A stretch of DNA of 6,835 bases from Candidatus Cloacimonadota bacterium. GTDB taxonomy: Bacteria > Cloacimonadota > Cloacimonadia > Cloacimonadales > WRIO01. Below are positions 1-6,286 of the stretch, in pieces. The notes under the pieces are model-generated. The model had not been told where the DNA came from, did no database searches, and saw only the letters and a list, made by a program, of their open reading frames with translations. The stretch lies in NCBI GenBank assembly GCA_009782695.1, contig WRIO01000063.1:1-6835 (forward strand), written 5' to 3'. Within the stretch, counting starts at the first letter, position 1, and every line of letters starts with the position of its first letter. The position numbers and the translations under genes are program-made.

Positions 1-1209
1 TGTCCTCATTGTAGTGGTCATAAAGATGTGCCGAATGACGGCTATTTTGAGATGAAGTGGGAGCAAATGTGCTGGACAAAAGGTGTCTATACCGATGTTT
101 ATTTAGAATGTCCGATTTGTAAAAGCGAGATATACGAATATCAGAAACCTGAAATGTTGGCAAAAGGAAAATGGATCGCAGAGAACCCAGGACATCGGCG
201 AGCAGGATTTCATTTGTCATCGCTATATAGTCCGTGGGTAAACTGGGAATATTTAGCGTTGAATTATGATAATTCTGTCAAAGTTCCAGAGCTACATCAG
301 GTGTTTGTAAACACGAAACTTGGGCAGGTATATGAGCAGAAGGGGGAAAGCGTAGATAAGGAATTTGTTTCCAAGCGTGCTGTCTTGTATCCTGCTGAAG
401 TTCCGAATCGTGTTCGTTGTTTAGTAATGAGCGTGGATGTCCACAAGACCTGGCTTGAGTGGTTAGTTCAGGGATGGCTTCGTGACCGAGAATGCTATGT
501 AATAGCTCGTGGCAGGATACATGGCAATTCGATAGATTTGACTTCGGACGAGGATAGCTTTCCTTCTGTGTGGACAGAACTAAATAAAATTCGTGAGCGT
601 GAGTGGATACGGGAAGATGGCAGAGTAATGCAGATAGCGGGCGTGTATATAGACAGTGGTGGTTATCAGAGTGCTACGGATACTGTGTATAAATACTGTC
701 GGCGGTGGTCTGCTATCAAACAACGAGTGGTGGCTATCAAAGGTGCCAGCAGTGATAGAAATCCGATATTAACTCCTAAAAAATGGAAAATCGATAAAGG
801 ATGTTGGTTCGGATATGTAGGGACATTTGAGGCAAAACGAGTAATATATCAGACACTACAAAACGAGACGCCGGGACCATATTATTATCATTTCCCATCG
901 AATGCCAGTGCAGGCTTTGACGAGACAGCTTATGCTTCTTTGTCGAGCGAGAAATTAGTAACCGAATATGACAAGCGTGGTAAGTCAAAACAATACTGGG
1001 TAAAAGACAAAGATGTGCGAAATGAGGTGATAGACTTATTTGTGTATAACCTTTATGGGATTTTGGAGCTTGACCCGAACTGGGATAAGCTTGATGCGAA
1101 GTATAATTTAAAGACAGATAGTATGAGAGATTTAGTCAATGTGACAGTGGGTATGACACAATACAAACAGCCCAAAAAACAGCGTTCAGTCACATTTAAT
1201 CCATTTTAA
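1..1209 (+). CDS. Phage terminase large subunit, GpA family (5'-truncated by window edge)
   Basis: C-terminal 402 residues of a lambda gpA-type large terminase, the motor and endonuclease that packages phage DNA into procapsids and cuts it. The frame is open from base 1, so the gene starts upstream. The GTG at 28 is not the start, because conserved sequence (Cys-Pro-His-Cys) precedes it. Numbering residues from base 1, a zinc ribbon is visible as paired cysteines C1/C4 and C37/C40 (CPHC...CPIC), the element that links ATPase and nuclease domains in this family. The nuclease follows, with acidic motifs SVDVH (D146), YIDSGG (D218) and RNEVIDLFVYN (E342, D345), the last being the family's usual NE-x-x-D ending. 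The N-terminal ATPase, with Walker A and B, lies outside the window. The family assignment rests on motif recognition and on the W and B genes directly downstream. Confidence 0.93.
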   Translation, partial: CPHCSGHKDVPNDGYFEMKWEQMCWTKGVYTDVYLECPICKSEIYEYQKPEMLAKGKWIAENPGHRRAGFHLSSLYSPWVNWEYLALNYDNSVKVPELHQVFVNTKLGQVYEQKGESVDKEFVSKRAVLYPAEVPNRVRCLVMSVDVHKTWLEWLVQGWLRDRECYVIARGRIHGNSIDLTSDEDSFPSVWTELNKIREREWIREDGRVMQIAGVYIDSGGYQSATDTVYKYCRRWSAIKQRVVAIKGASSDRNPILTPKKWKIDKGCWFGYVGTFEAKRVIYQTLQNETPGPYYYHFPSNASAGFDETAYASLSSEKLVTEYDKRGKSKQYWVKDKDVRNEVIDLFVYNLYGILELDPNWDKLDAKYNLKTDSMRDLVNVTVGMTQYKQPKKQRSVTFNPF

Positions 1210-1211
1210 TA

Positions 1212-1226
1212 AATTGTCGGACAATT
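1212..1226. repeat. 15-nt perfect palindrome in the terminase-W gap
   Basis: AATTGTC, a single G, then GACAATT form perfect 7-bp inverted arms just after the terminase stop codon. The gap 1210-1277 is the only sizeable non-coding stretch in the window. As RNA it could fold into a 6-bp stem with a CGG loop. The stem is AT-rich and no U-tract follows directly (the T-run is about 20 nt away at 1247-1253), so a rho-independent terminator is unlikely. A dimeric-protein binding site or an mRNA-processing hairpin is possible, and so is chance. Confidence 0.45.
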
Positions 1227-1277
1227 GTTTATTTGACTAAATATGCTTTTTTTGAAAAGTGGTAAAAGAGGGGTTTT

Positions 1278-1487
1278 ATGACAACTGACGAGATATTAAA
1301 ACGAAAGGAAATGTATTTAGAGGCGGAGAAAGCTATTCTGCTGGGTGCCCAGTCTTATGACATAGGTGGTCAGAAGCTTACAAGGGCGAGTTTAGCAGAT
1401 ATTCGGAAGGCAATAGCAGAGCTTGATATACAGCTAAGCGTAAATGGGAACAGAAGGTTTAAGAGGCTTGTTCCTGTGGATGATTAG
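1278..1487 (+). CDS. GpW-like head completion / head-tail joining protein (DUF6148-like)
   Basis: A 69-residue protein in the position of lambda gpW, between the large terminase and the portal. gpW is about the same length and binds the filled head below the portal before tail attachment. An N-terminal helix (about residues 4-22, EILKRKEMYLEAEKAILLG) is followed by a short beta-type segment (SYDIGGQKLTRA), a second helix (SLADIRKAIAELDIQL) and a basic tail (NRRFKRLVPVDD). The helix ending IAELDIQ followed by paired arginines closely recalls the end of gpW (IAELEVQ...RRR), and the SYxIGGxxLTRA stretch recalls DUF6148 phage proteins. The ATG at 1278 has a GAGGGG-type ribosome site at 1268-1273. 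The function is inferred from position, length and helix pattern. Confidence 0.82.
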   Translation: MTTDEILKRKEMYLEAEKAILLGAQSYDIGGQKLTRASLADIRKAIAELDIQLSVNGNRRFKRLVPVDD

Positions 1488-1489
1488 TT

Positions 1490-3211
1490 ATGAGTAAATT
1501 TTTAGATTTTATCAGGGATAAAATAATAGATATTCGTGTGGAAAACGGTCTAACCACCCCGTCCGCTAAAGCGTCCACCCCTCCAAATTGGAGGGGAATT
1601 AACGCATTGCATAGCACAGCTTACGCAGGTGCTTCTAATAAAATATCTTTGCAAGATTTCAATCCAGTTTCGGGCGATGCACAAGCGAATATATTACCCG
1701 AGATACAGACACTCCGTGATAGAAGTCAGTATTTATATAACAATTCTCCGATAGTTTCAGGGATAGTAAATACTATCGTGAATGGTGTGATAGGCTCTGG
1801 GCGGAGGGCGAGACCTTCGATTGACAGAGATGTTTTAGGCTTGACCGAGCAGGAAGCACAGGAGTTTGAAAACAAAGCTTACCACGAAATACGCTATTGG
1901 TCAGAGAGCGTAGAAAGTGATTTTTATCGCCAATTAGTATTTTATCAGCAACAGCGTTTGGCACTTACCACACAATTAGTTCGTGGCGATGGTTTTGCTA
2001 TATTGCGATATGTGGAAAGCCCTTTTACTCCTTATGGTTTGAAAGTTCAAATGATAGAGGCAGACAGGGTTTGCAACTGGAATAAACAAGCAGATGGCTA
2101 TGTGTTTGCAGGTGGAGAGGAGATAAACGCTGATTTCGTGGTTGGTGAAGGCAAATCACCAATAGCAGTCGGCGATGAAATGGCAGGCGGAATAGTATAT
2201 GGCAAGACAGGAGTTCGCAAGGGCATCTTTATCCAAACGCCACATCCGTATTCTTATATCATAAATATAAATAACATAGTTGCCAGGTGGGATTATGTGC
2301 CGTTCTACGGCGAAAAGACAGGGCGACAGAATGTGCTACATTTGGTGGATATAGCACGAGTAGGACAAACACGAGGCGTTCCTTTTATCTCTACTATAAT
2401 AGATTTGATAAGGCAAAACGACACATACCGAGATGCAGAGATACAGGCTGCGAAATTAAATGCGTTTTTAGCAGGCGCCATAACAAAGGCACCACCAGAG
2501 AGTATCATCGGTGGCTATGCAGGAGACGAGGGAGACCTTTTAGACAATAGACCGAGCATAGATTTAAAGACAGGTGCTTTATTAGATTTGGCACCTTATG
2601 AGAACTTCCACACCATAGAGGCAAGCAGACCTTCGTCACAATATGAGACATTTACGATGGCGAATATCAAACAAATGGGAATGAGTAAGGGCTTGCCATT
2701 TCAGACATTTTTAAAAGACTATAATTCCAGCTTCACATCAGCCCAAGGTGCAAAGGTGGATGCACAAGAATTATTCAAAATCATAGGCGAGCAATTCGAT
2801 GAGAATTTTTTACAGCCTATCATAAATTGTCTTTATGAAGAGGCGGTGATTAAAGGCAGGTTAAAAGCAAAGGGCTTTATGAAAGACCCATACATTAAGT
2901 CGAAGTATTTAGGCTGTTATTTTGTAGGTCCCACTGGCGGTTTGATAGACAAAATCAAAGAAGCAAATGCGGCTATGCTCCGTGTCAAATACGGTTTTTC
3001 GACATATCAGCACGAGGCAAATAAGCTAACTGGATTAGATTTCAAAGACATTTGCAGGCTACAAGCAGAAGAGAGACTAATCGCAGAGAGCTATAATTTG
3101 AGCTTTTCAGATGAAAAAAGTGCTATGTTTGACAGCAGCGAACGGGAGCAAAATAACAAAGTAAATAAAGAAACGGGAGTAGATGAGGGGAGCGACAATG
3201 ACGGAGAATAA
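1490..3211 (+). CDS. Phage portal protein, lambda gpB family
   Basis: A 573-residue portal, the ring at one capsid vertex through which DNA enters and leaves and on which the procapsid nucleates. Family-typical stretches are LPEIQTLRDRSQYLYNNSPI near residues 69-88, followed by GIVNTIVNGVIGSG; LVRGDGFAILRY in the middle; HPYSYI; and GQTRGVP at 292-298 followed by DAEIQAAKLNAF. The C-terminus is acidic and low in complexity (ending EGSDNDGE). The protein is slightly longer than lambda gpB. Part of the excess is a Pro/Thr/Ser-rich linker at residues 21-37, encoded by a GC-rich palindromic repeat-like segment. The start ATG lies 2 nt after the W-like stop with only a weak upstream GTGGA, suggesting coupled, low-level translation suited to a product needed in about 12 copies. 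Its last 14 nt overlap the protease gene. Confidence 0.93.
   Translation: MSKFLDFIRDKIIDIRVENGLTTPSAKASTPPNWRGINALHSTAYAGASNKISLQDFNPVSGDAQANILPEIQTLRDRSQYLYNNSPIVSGIVNTIVNGVIGSGRRARPSIDRDVLGLTEQEAQEFENKAYHEIRYWSESVESDFYRQLVFYQQQRLALTTQLVRGDGFAILRYVESPFTPYGLKVQMIEADRVCNWNKQADGYVFAGGEEINADFVVGEGKSPIAVGDEMAGGIVYGKTGVRKGIFIQTPHPYSYIININNIVARWDYVPFYGEKTGRQNVLHLVDIARVGQTRGVPFISTIIDLIRQNDTYRDAEIQAAKLNAFLAGAITKAPPESIIGGYAGDEGDLLDNRPSIDLKTGALLDLAPYENFHTIEASRPSSQYETFTMANIKQMGMSKGLPFQTFLKDYNSSFTSAQGAKVDAQELFKIIGEQFDENFLQPIINCLYEEAVIKGRLKAKGFMKDPYIKSKYLGCYFVGPTGGLIDKIKEANAAMLRVKYGFSTYQHEANKLTGLDFKDICRLQAEERLIAESYNLSFSDEKSAMFDSSEREQNNKVNKETGVDEGSDNDGE
1551..1603 (+). repeat. GC-rich palindromic repeat-like element, translated within the portal gene
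   Basis: A C-rich block unlike the AT-rich surroundings. It contains a small inverted repeat CGCT-AA-AGCG (1564-1573) and a larger perfect one, CCCCTCCAA, A, TTGGAGGGG (1578-1596). CCACCCC occurs twice (1554-1560 and 1575-1581), as does CGTCC. TAAC flanks the block on both sides (1551-1554 and 1600-1603), which could be a target duplication or chance. It is read in frame without stops as portal residues 21-37 (LTTPSAKASTPPNWRGI). The shape resembles small dispersed palindromic repeats of bacterial genomes. Membership of a particular family is from memory and untested, and no second copy exists in this window. Confidence 0.6.
3185..3190 (+). promoter_or_regulatory. Ribosome binding site for the protease gene
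   Basis: GAGGGG, inside the 3' end of the portal gene, lies 7 nt before the ATG at 3198. It decides between two in-frame starts. The upstream ATG at 3183 overlaps the edge of this site and has no good site of its own, so 3198 is preferred. Confidence 0.7.
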
Positions 3212-4493
3212 GAAACCAAACAGCACCATATACACAAATCGATGGGCATTGAAGCCCGAATATTTAAGGGCATTGCAGGATATAAACGCCAGCTTTGTAT
3301 CTGTTCAAGAGCGAAAAGCAGTTCAAGAGGAATTGGTGGTCAAAGATGGTGTAGGAATTATAAATGTGACAGGTATCATTACGCCGTATAGTGATTTTTA
3401 TGACTGGTATTTTGGAGCTACTTCGATAGAGAGTATGCGATACCAGTTTGACCAAGCTCTGTCTGATAGAAGTGTAAAAGGCATAGTTTTTAATTTCCAT
3501 TCGCCAGGTGGCGATGTAACAGGCGTCCACGAGTTTGCAGAGTATATCAAAGCAAATCGCACAGCAAAACCTATCGTAGCTTATGCTTCTGGATTGTGTG
3601 CTTCGGCTGCCTATTGGATAGCGACAGGTTGCCAGGTGGTCTATGCGAGCAAGACAGCGAGTGTAGGTAGCATCGGCGTGGTTGCTTCGTGGATAGACGA
3701 TAGCAAGCTACTTGATGATATAGGCGTAAAAATATATGAGGTGGTAAATAGTGAGTCACCTGATAAAAGGATAGATTTAAAGACGGACGAAGGGCTTACC
3801 AAATTAAAAGAGGAATTAAATGCATTGGCAAAAATCTTTTTTGGTAGTGTGGCTGATAATCGTGGATATAGCATTGCTCATGTCAAAGAGAATTTTGGCA
3901 AGGGCGGAGTGCTTCTTGCTGACGAGGGCAAGAAAGTGGGAATGATAGATGGTGTTAGTTCCCTTGATAAGATAATAACAAAACTAAATAAAGGAGGTCG
4001 TAGTATTATGGCTGAAAATGTAAAAGCAGAAGACATCGTTGACGACAAAGAGGAAAAGGATAAAGAAACCAAAACCGAAGTGACAGACGATAAGAAGGAC
4101 GACAAAGAAAAAGAAGGCAAAAAAGCAGTCGATGAAACAGACGACAAGGAAAAGGACAAAGAGAATGACACAGAAGCAAGTATGAATATGTATTTGAAAG
4201 GTGTCCAAGACGAGAGAAAACGAATAGAGGGGTTAATGGATATAGCACCTATTCAAGGTATGACAGACATAATAAAGAGGGCGATGTTTGTAGAGCCTGT
4301 GACAGCTGGTGATTTAGCGTTAAAACTGCTAAAGGCGGAAAGAGCAGAGCAATCTGATATGCTTGCCAAATACAAAGCTGATGCAGGCAATATACCCGAC
4401 ATTTCTCGGAGTGCAGGCTCTGATGTAAATTCAGACACTATCACACATCAAAAGAATGTAGATATATTTAAGCAAACATTGAAAGGAGAATAA
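3198..4493 (+). CDS. S49-family (SppA/ClpP-fold) head maturation protease with C-terminal scaffold, lambda gpC-like
   Basis: A 431-residue serine peptidase that degrades scaffold and processes head proteins inside the procapsid. Residues about 45-265 are the S49 domain: INVTGIITP, then an SPGGDV oxyanion-type turn at 102-107, then SGLCASAAYW with the predicted nucleophile Ser136, then SVGSIGVVAS, then SPDKRID with the predicted general base Lys190. The Ser-Lys spacing of 54 is close to the Ser/Lys dyad spacing reported for lambda gpC. Residues 271-431 are a scaffold tail that can also be translated alone from an internal start. Between them lies a very charged Lys/Asp/Glu linker (about residues 277-325). 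The start at 3198 is chosen for its ribosome site; the in-frame ATG at 3183 is the alternative, adding 5 residues. It overlaps the portal by 14 nt, consistent with coupling. Confidence 0.93.
   Translation: MTENKKPNSTIYTNRWALKPEYLRALQDINASFVSVQERKAVQEELVVKDGVGIINVTGIITPYSDFYDWYFGATSIESMRYQFDQALSDRSVKGIVFNFHSPGGDVTGVHEFAEYIKANRTAKPIVAYASGLCASAAYWIATGCQVVYASKTASVGSIGVVASWIDDSKLLDDIGVKIYEVVNSESPDKRIDLKTDEGLTKLKEELNALAKIFFGSVADNRGYSIAHVKENFGKGGVLLADEGKKVGMIDGVSSLDKIITKLNKGGRSIMAENVKAEDIVDDKEEKDKETKTEVTDDKKDDKEKEGKKAVDETDDKEKDKENDTEASMNMYLKGVQDERKRIEGLMDIAPIQGMTDIIKRAMFVEPVTAGDLALKLLKAERAEQSDMLAKYKADAGNIPDISRSAGSDVNSDTITHQKNVDIFKQTLKGE
3991..3998 (+). promoter_or_regulatory. Internal Shine-Dalgarno for the nested scaffold
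   Basis: AAGGAGGT lies inside the protease gene, 9 nt before an in-frame ATG at 4008. It is an essentially ideal match to the 16S rRNA tail and the best site in the window. In the protease frame it merely encodes part of KGGRS, so its quality suggests selection for internal initiation. Confidence 0.85.
4008..4493 (+). CDS. Nested capsid scaffold protein, Nu3-like (in-frame internal start within the protease gene)
   Basis: 161 residues, identical to residues 271-431 of the protease-scaffold protein and sharing its stop codon. Scaffold proteins guide the capsid protein into a correctly sized shell and are then removed by the protease. Lambda makes its scaffold Nu3 in exactly this way, from an internal start near the end of C. 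The evidence is the near-perfect Shine-Dalgarno at 3991-3998 with 9-nt spacing, an ATG in frame, and a start immediately after the protease domain. The protein opens with a Lys/Asp/Glu-rich segment (residues 1-55). A predicted helical region follows (YLKGVQDERKRIEGLMDI, then GDLALKLLKAERAEQSDMLAKYKA), then a Ser/Asp-rich stretch and a C-terminal helix (VDIFKQTLKGE), where capsid-binding segments commonly lie in scaffolds. Separate expression is inferred, not shown. Confidence 0.83.
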   Translation: MAENVKAEDIVDDKEEKDKETKTEVTDDKKDDKEKEGKKAVDETDDKEKDKENDTEASMNMYLKGVQDERKRIEGLMDIAPIQGMTDIIKRAMFVEPVTAGDLALKLLKAERAEQSDMLAKYKADAGNIPDISRSAGSDVNSDTITHQKNVDIFKQTLKGE

Positions 4494-4494
4494 A

Positions 4495-4845
4495 ATGACA
4501 CAAGAAAGATTTGGAATTGATCATATAGGCGAACAAAGTCATAGTAGTCTATTTGCCAGTGATTTCCCGACAAAACAAGTGCCAGTAGTGGTAAAAGGGG
4601 ATATGGAGCGTGGCAGTGTGGTTACATGGAATGATGATGGCACTGTAAGTATGGTGGAAACAGGCGACACTGTTTTTGGCGTGCTGATACGAGACAGAAA
4701 AGCAGGCGAAACAGGAATGGCGTGGATAACTGGTGATTTTGTTGGTGACCAGCTAAAATTCGGTTCTGGCACCTGGCAAGAATGGGCAAAGGTATTACGA
4801 GACAAATATGCACCACTTATATTTTCAGAAGGTGCGACCAATTAG
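4495..4845 (+). CDS. Head decoration (capsid-stabilising) protein, lambda gpD-like
   Basis: A 116-residue protein in the D position between scaffold and major capsid genes, close to lambda gpD in length (110). gpD trimers bind the expanded capsid and hold it against DNA pressure. Visible family-like features are an N-terminal arm with a polar stretch (GEQSHSSLFASDFP), KGDMERGSVVTW (the GxxxxRGxVL-type beta turn of the family), DTVFGVLIRDRKAG, a TGDFVGDQLKF strand pair and a C-terminal helix (TWQEWAKVLRDKYAPLIF). The ATG follows the scaffold stop after 1 nt. Its ribosome site AAAGGAG (4482-4488) lies inside the scaffold's last codons, 6 nt upstream, so translation of the two is linked. The assignment rests on position, length and these patterns. 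Confidence 0.85.
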   Translation: MTQERFGIDHIGEQSHSSLFASDFPTKQVPVVVKGDMERGSVVTWNDDGTVSMVETGDTVFGVLIRDRKAGETGMAWITGDFVGDQLKFGSGTWQEWAKVLRDKYAPLIFSEGATN

Positions 4846-4850
4846 GAGGT
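4844..4850 (+). promoter_or_regulatory. Shine-Dalgarno of the major capsid gene, overlapping the decoration stop codon
   Basis: AGGAGGT begins within the TAG stop of the decoration gene. Two adjacent ATGs follow, at 4852 and 4855. Spacing from AGGAGG is 2 nt to the first and 5 nt to the second, so 4855 is the more likely start. A very strong site suits a product made in hundreds of copies per virion. Confidence 0.75.
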
Positions 4851-4854
4851 AATG

Positions 4855-5919
4855 ATGGAAGGTTATGTAGAAAATATAAATATTAGAAAAATGATGATTG
4901 ACGGAGTTCAAAACGAACTTCCGCAACACGATTTTTTAGAAAAGACATTTATCTCGGGCAAAAAAATGCACGAGACCACACATGTTGAATGGGATAAAAA
5001 GGTTGATGATAGAGCTATTGCAAAATTCGTTAGCAGAGATAGTGACGGTATATTGGTGCAACAAGGCAAGTTTGACACTTATGTCACACAGCCTGCTTAT
5101 ATATTTGAAAAAATGATGTTAACCCCTGAAATGGCGTCCGATAGAGCGTTCTCTGTAAACCAGTATCAGCAAATGTCAAATGACCAAAGAATAGCTATTA
5201 TGGTTGCAGAGATGTGGAAAACACTTCGCAAAAGAGCAGCTCGCAAAAGAGAGCAAATGGTGGCAGAAGCTATATATACTGGTAAAGTGCAAGCTGTCGG
5301 CGTGGGTGTAAATGGTGTGGTTGATTTCAATTACACAGCAGACAACTTTATCACACTATCAGGGACAGGGGCTTGGGACGGAACAGATAGTGACCCATTT
5401 AAAGATTTAGACAAATGGTGTCTTGCTCGCCAAAAGAAGTGCGGAAAATACCCGAATAAGATTATAGTTTCGCACGATGTTGCCCATGTATTTTTAGACC
5501 ATCCAAAAGTAGTGGAATATATGGAGAGAAATCGTCAAGATGTAGTCGATTTAGAACCCGAACTACTGTCCAACGGCGTTTCTCGTGTGGGCAAGTTCCG
5601 CCTTTATACAGGAACAGTAACTATCTACATTTACAACGAATGGTATGACCACCCTGATACAGGCGTGCTGACACCTATGGTGCCAAATGGAACTGTGCTT
5701 TTAGGTTATAGTGGCAACGATGCACAAAACGAATTGCACTACGGCTTTATAAACAATTTCAAGGCAAACCTTCGTGCTATGCCTGAGTTCCCAAATGCGT
5801 GGATATCCGAAGATGGCAGAAAACAGTTTATAACACTTGAATCAGCTTCAATGGTTGCACTTCGCAGACCAGAACTTTTCACAATAGCACATGTATTAAA
5901 CAATCCGTTTGATGTGTAA
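4855..5919 (+). CDS. Major capsid protein, lambda gpE family
   Basis: A 354-residue protein (355 if the adjacent ATG at 4852 is used), close to lambda gpE (341) in length and in the E position. It forms the icosahedral shell with the HK97-type fold. The sequence has the order expected for the family: an N-terminal segment (FLEKTFISGKKMHETTHVEWDKK), a glycine-containing loop (SRDSDGILVQQGKFDTYVTQPAYIFEKMMLTPE), a long helix rich in Lys/Arg (MVAEMWKTLRKRAARKREQMVAEAIYTGK), a central domain with KIIVSHDVAHVFLDHPKV and RVGKFRLYTGTVTIYIYNEWY, then MVPNGTVLLGYSGNDAQNELHYG and a C-terminal part with the aromatic and proline pattern typical of gpE-type proteins. No cleavage site is evident. No internal stop or frameshift is seen. 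Confidence 0.92.
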   Translation: MEGYVENINIRKMMIDGVQNELPQHDFLEKTFISGKKMHETTHVEWDKKVDDRAIAKFVSRDSDGILVQQGKFDTYVTQPAYIFEKMMLTPEMASDRAFSVNQYQQMSNDQRIAIMVAEMWKTLRKRAARKREQMVAEAIYTGKVQAVGVGVNGVVDFNYTADNFITLSGTGAWDGTDSDPFKDLDKWCLARQKKCGKYPNKIIVSHDVAHVFLDHPKVVEYMERNRQDVVDLEPELLSNGVSRVGKFRLYTGTVTIYIYNEWYDHPDTGVLTPMVPNGTVLLGYSGNDAQNELHYGFINNFKANLRAMPEFPNAWISEDGRKQFITLESASMVALRRPELFTIAHVLNNPFDV

Positions 5920-5929
5920 AGAAGGGCTT

Positions 5930-6286
5930 ATGATAGTCGTGCAACTTTTACGACCTATAATCCATGACGGGAAAACACTAAAAATAGGGCAGATTTTGGA
6001 GCTTGAAAATCAGCAAGGCAAAAGGCTGATAAATATCGGCTCTGCTATGCTTTTGGAGACAGGCGAGGAGAGTGATTATGCAGAAGAAAAACCTTCTGCT
6101 GTTCAAAGCCCTCGCTATGGCGAAGTTGACCCAAGTGAAAATAAAGACGAGCTGATAGCTAAAGCAAGCAAAATGACTAATGACCAGCTCCGAAGTGAGC
6201 TGTCAGGGTTAGGTGTTCCTTATAAACCAGCAGACAATAAAGCTACTCTTTTAGCACTATATACGCGTGCTATTATGGAGGATTAG
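5930..6286 (+). CDS. Small head protein in the lambda FI position, with C-terminal HeH-like motif
   Basis: A 118-residue protein directly after the major capsid gene, where lambda carries FI, a factor that assists terminase-procapsid docking. Residues about 1-45 (VQLLRPIIHDGKTLKIGQILEL...RLINIGSAMLL) resemble the short beta-rich N-terminal module of many small phage head proteins, which begin with a K/Q-L-x-x-P-I-x-x-x-G pattern. After a polar linker (46-78), residues about 80-116 (MTNDQLRSELSGLGVPYKPADNKATLLALYTRAI) look like a HeH/SAP-type helix-extended-helix motif, usually involved in nucleic-acid contact. Start choice: ATG 5930, preceded by AAGAAGGG and 10 nt after the capsid stop. In-frame TTG 5909 and ATG 5912 would overlap the capsid end and look less likely. 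An FI-like role is inferred from position only. Confidence 0.75.
   Translation: MIVVQLLRPIIHDGKTLKIGQILELENQQGKRLINIGSAMLLETGEESDYAEEKPSAVQSPRYGEVDPSENKDELIAKASKMTNDQLRSELSGLGVPYKPADNKATLLALYTRAIMED

Noticed and set aside
1212..1253. Palindrome plus T-run as a rho-independent terminator after the terminase gene
   Set aside because: The stem is short and AT-rich and the T-run starts about 20 nt after it. Termination here would also cut off the rest of the head operon.
1233..1268. TTGACT at 1233-1238 as a possible -35 promoter box before the W-like gene
   Set aside because: No convincing TATAAT-like box is found 16-18 nt downstream (only GTAAAA-type sequence), so a sigma70 promoter is not supported.
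1578..1596. GC-rich hairpin in the portal gene as a transcription terminator
   Set aside because: No T-tract follows, and it lies inside an intact, conserved coding sequence. A translated repeat-like insertion explains it better.
2287..2550. An 87-codon open frame on the + strand inside the portal gene
   Set aside because: It lies wholly within conserved portal sequence in another frame, has an odd Arg/Cys-rich composition and no ribosome site, so it is a shadow.
3878..4248. Overlapping antisense open frames with Ser/Phe/Leu-rich products opposite the protease-scaffold gene
   Set aside because: They arise because the Lys/Asp/Glu-rich coding strand reads as Phe/Leu/Ser/Val on the complement and lacks stops. 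The apparent hydrophobic proteins are compositional artefacts without start signals.
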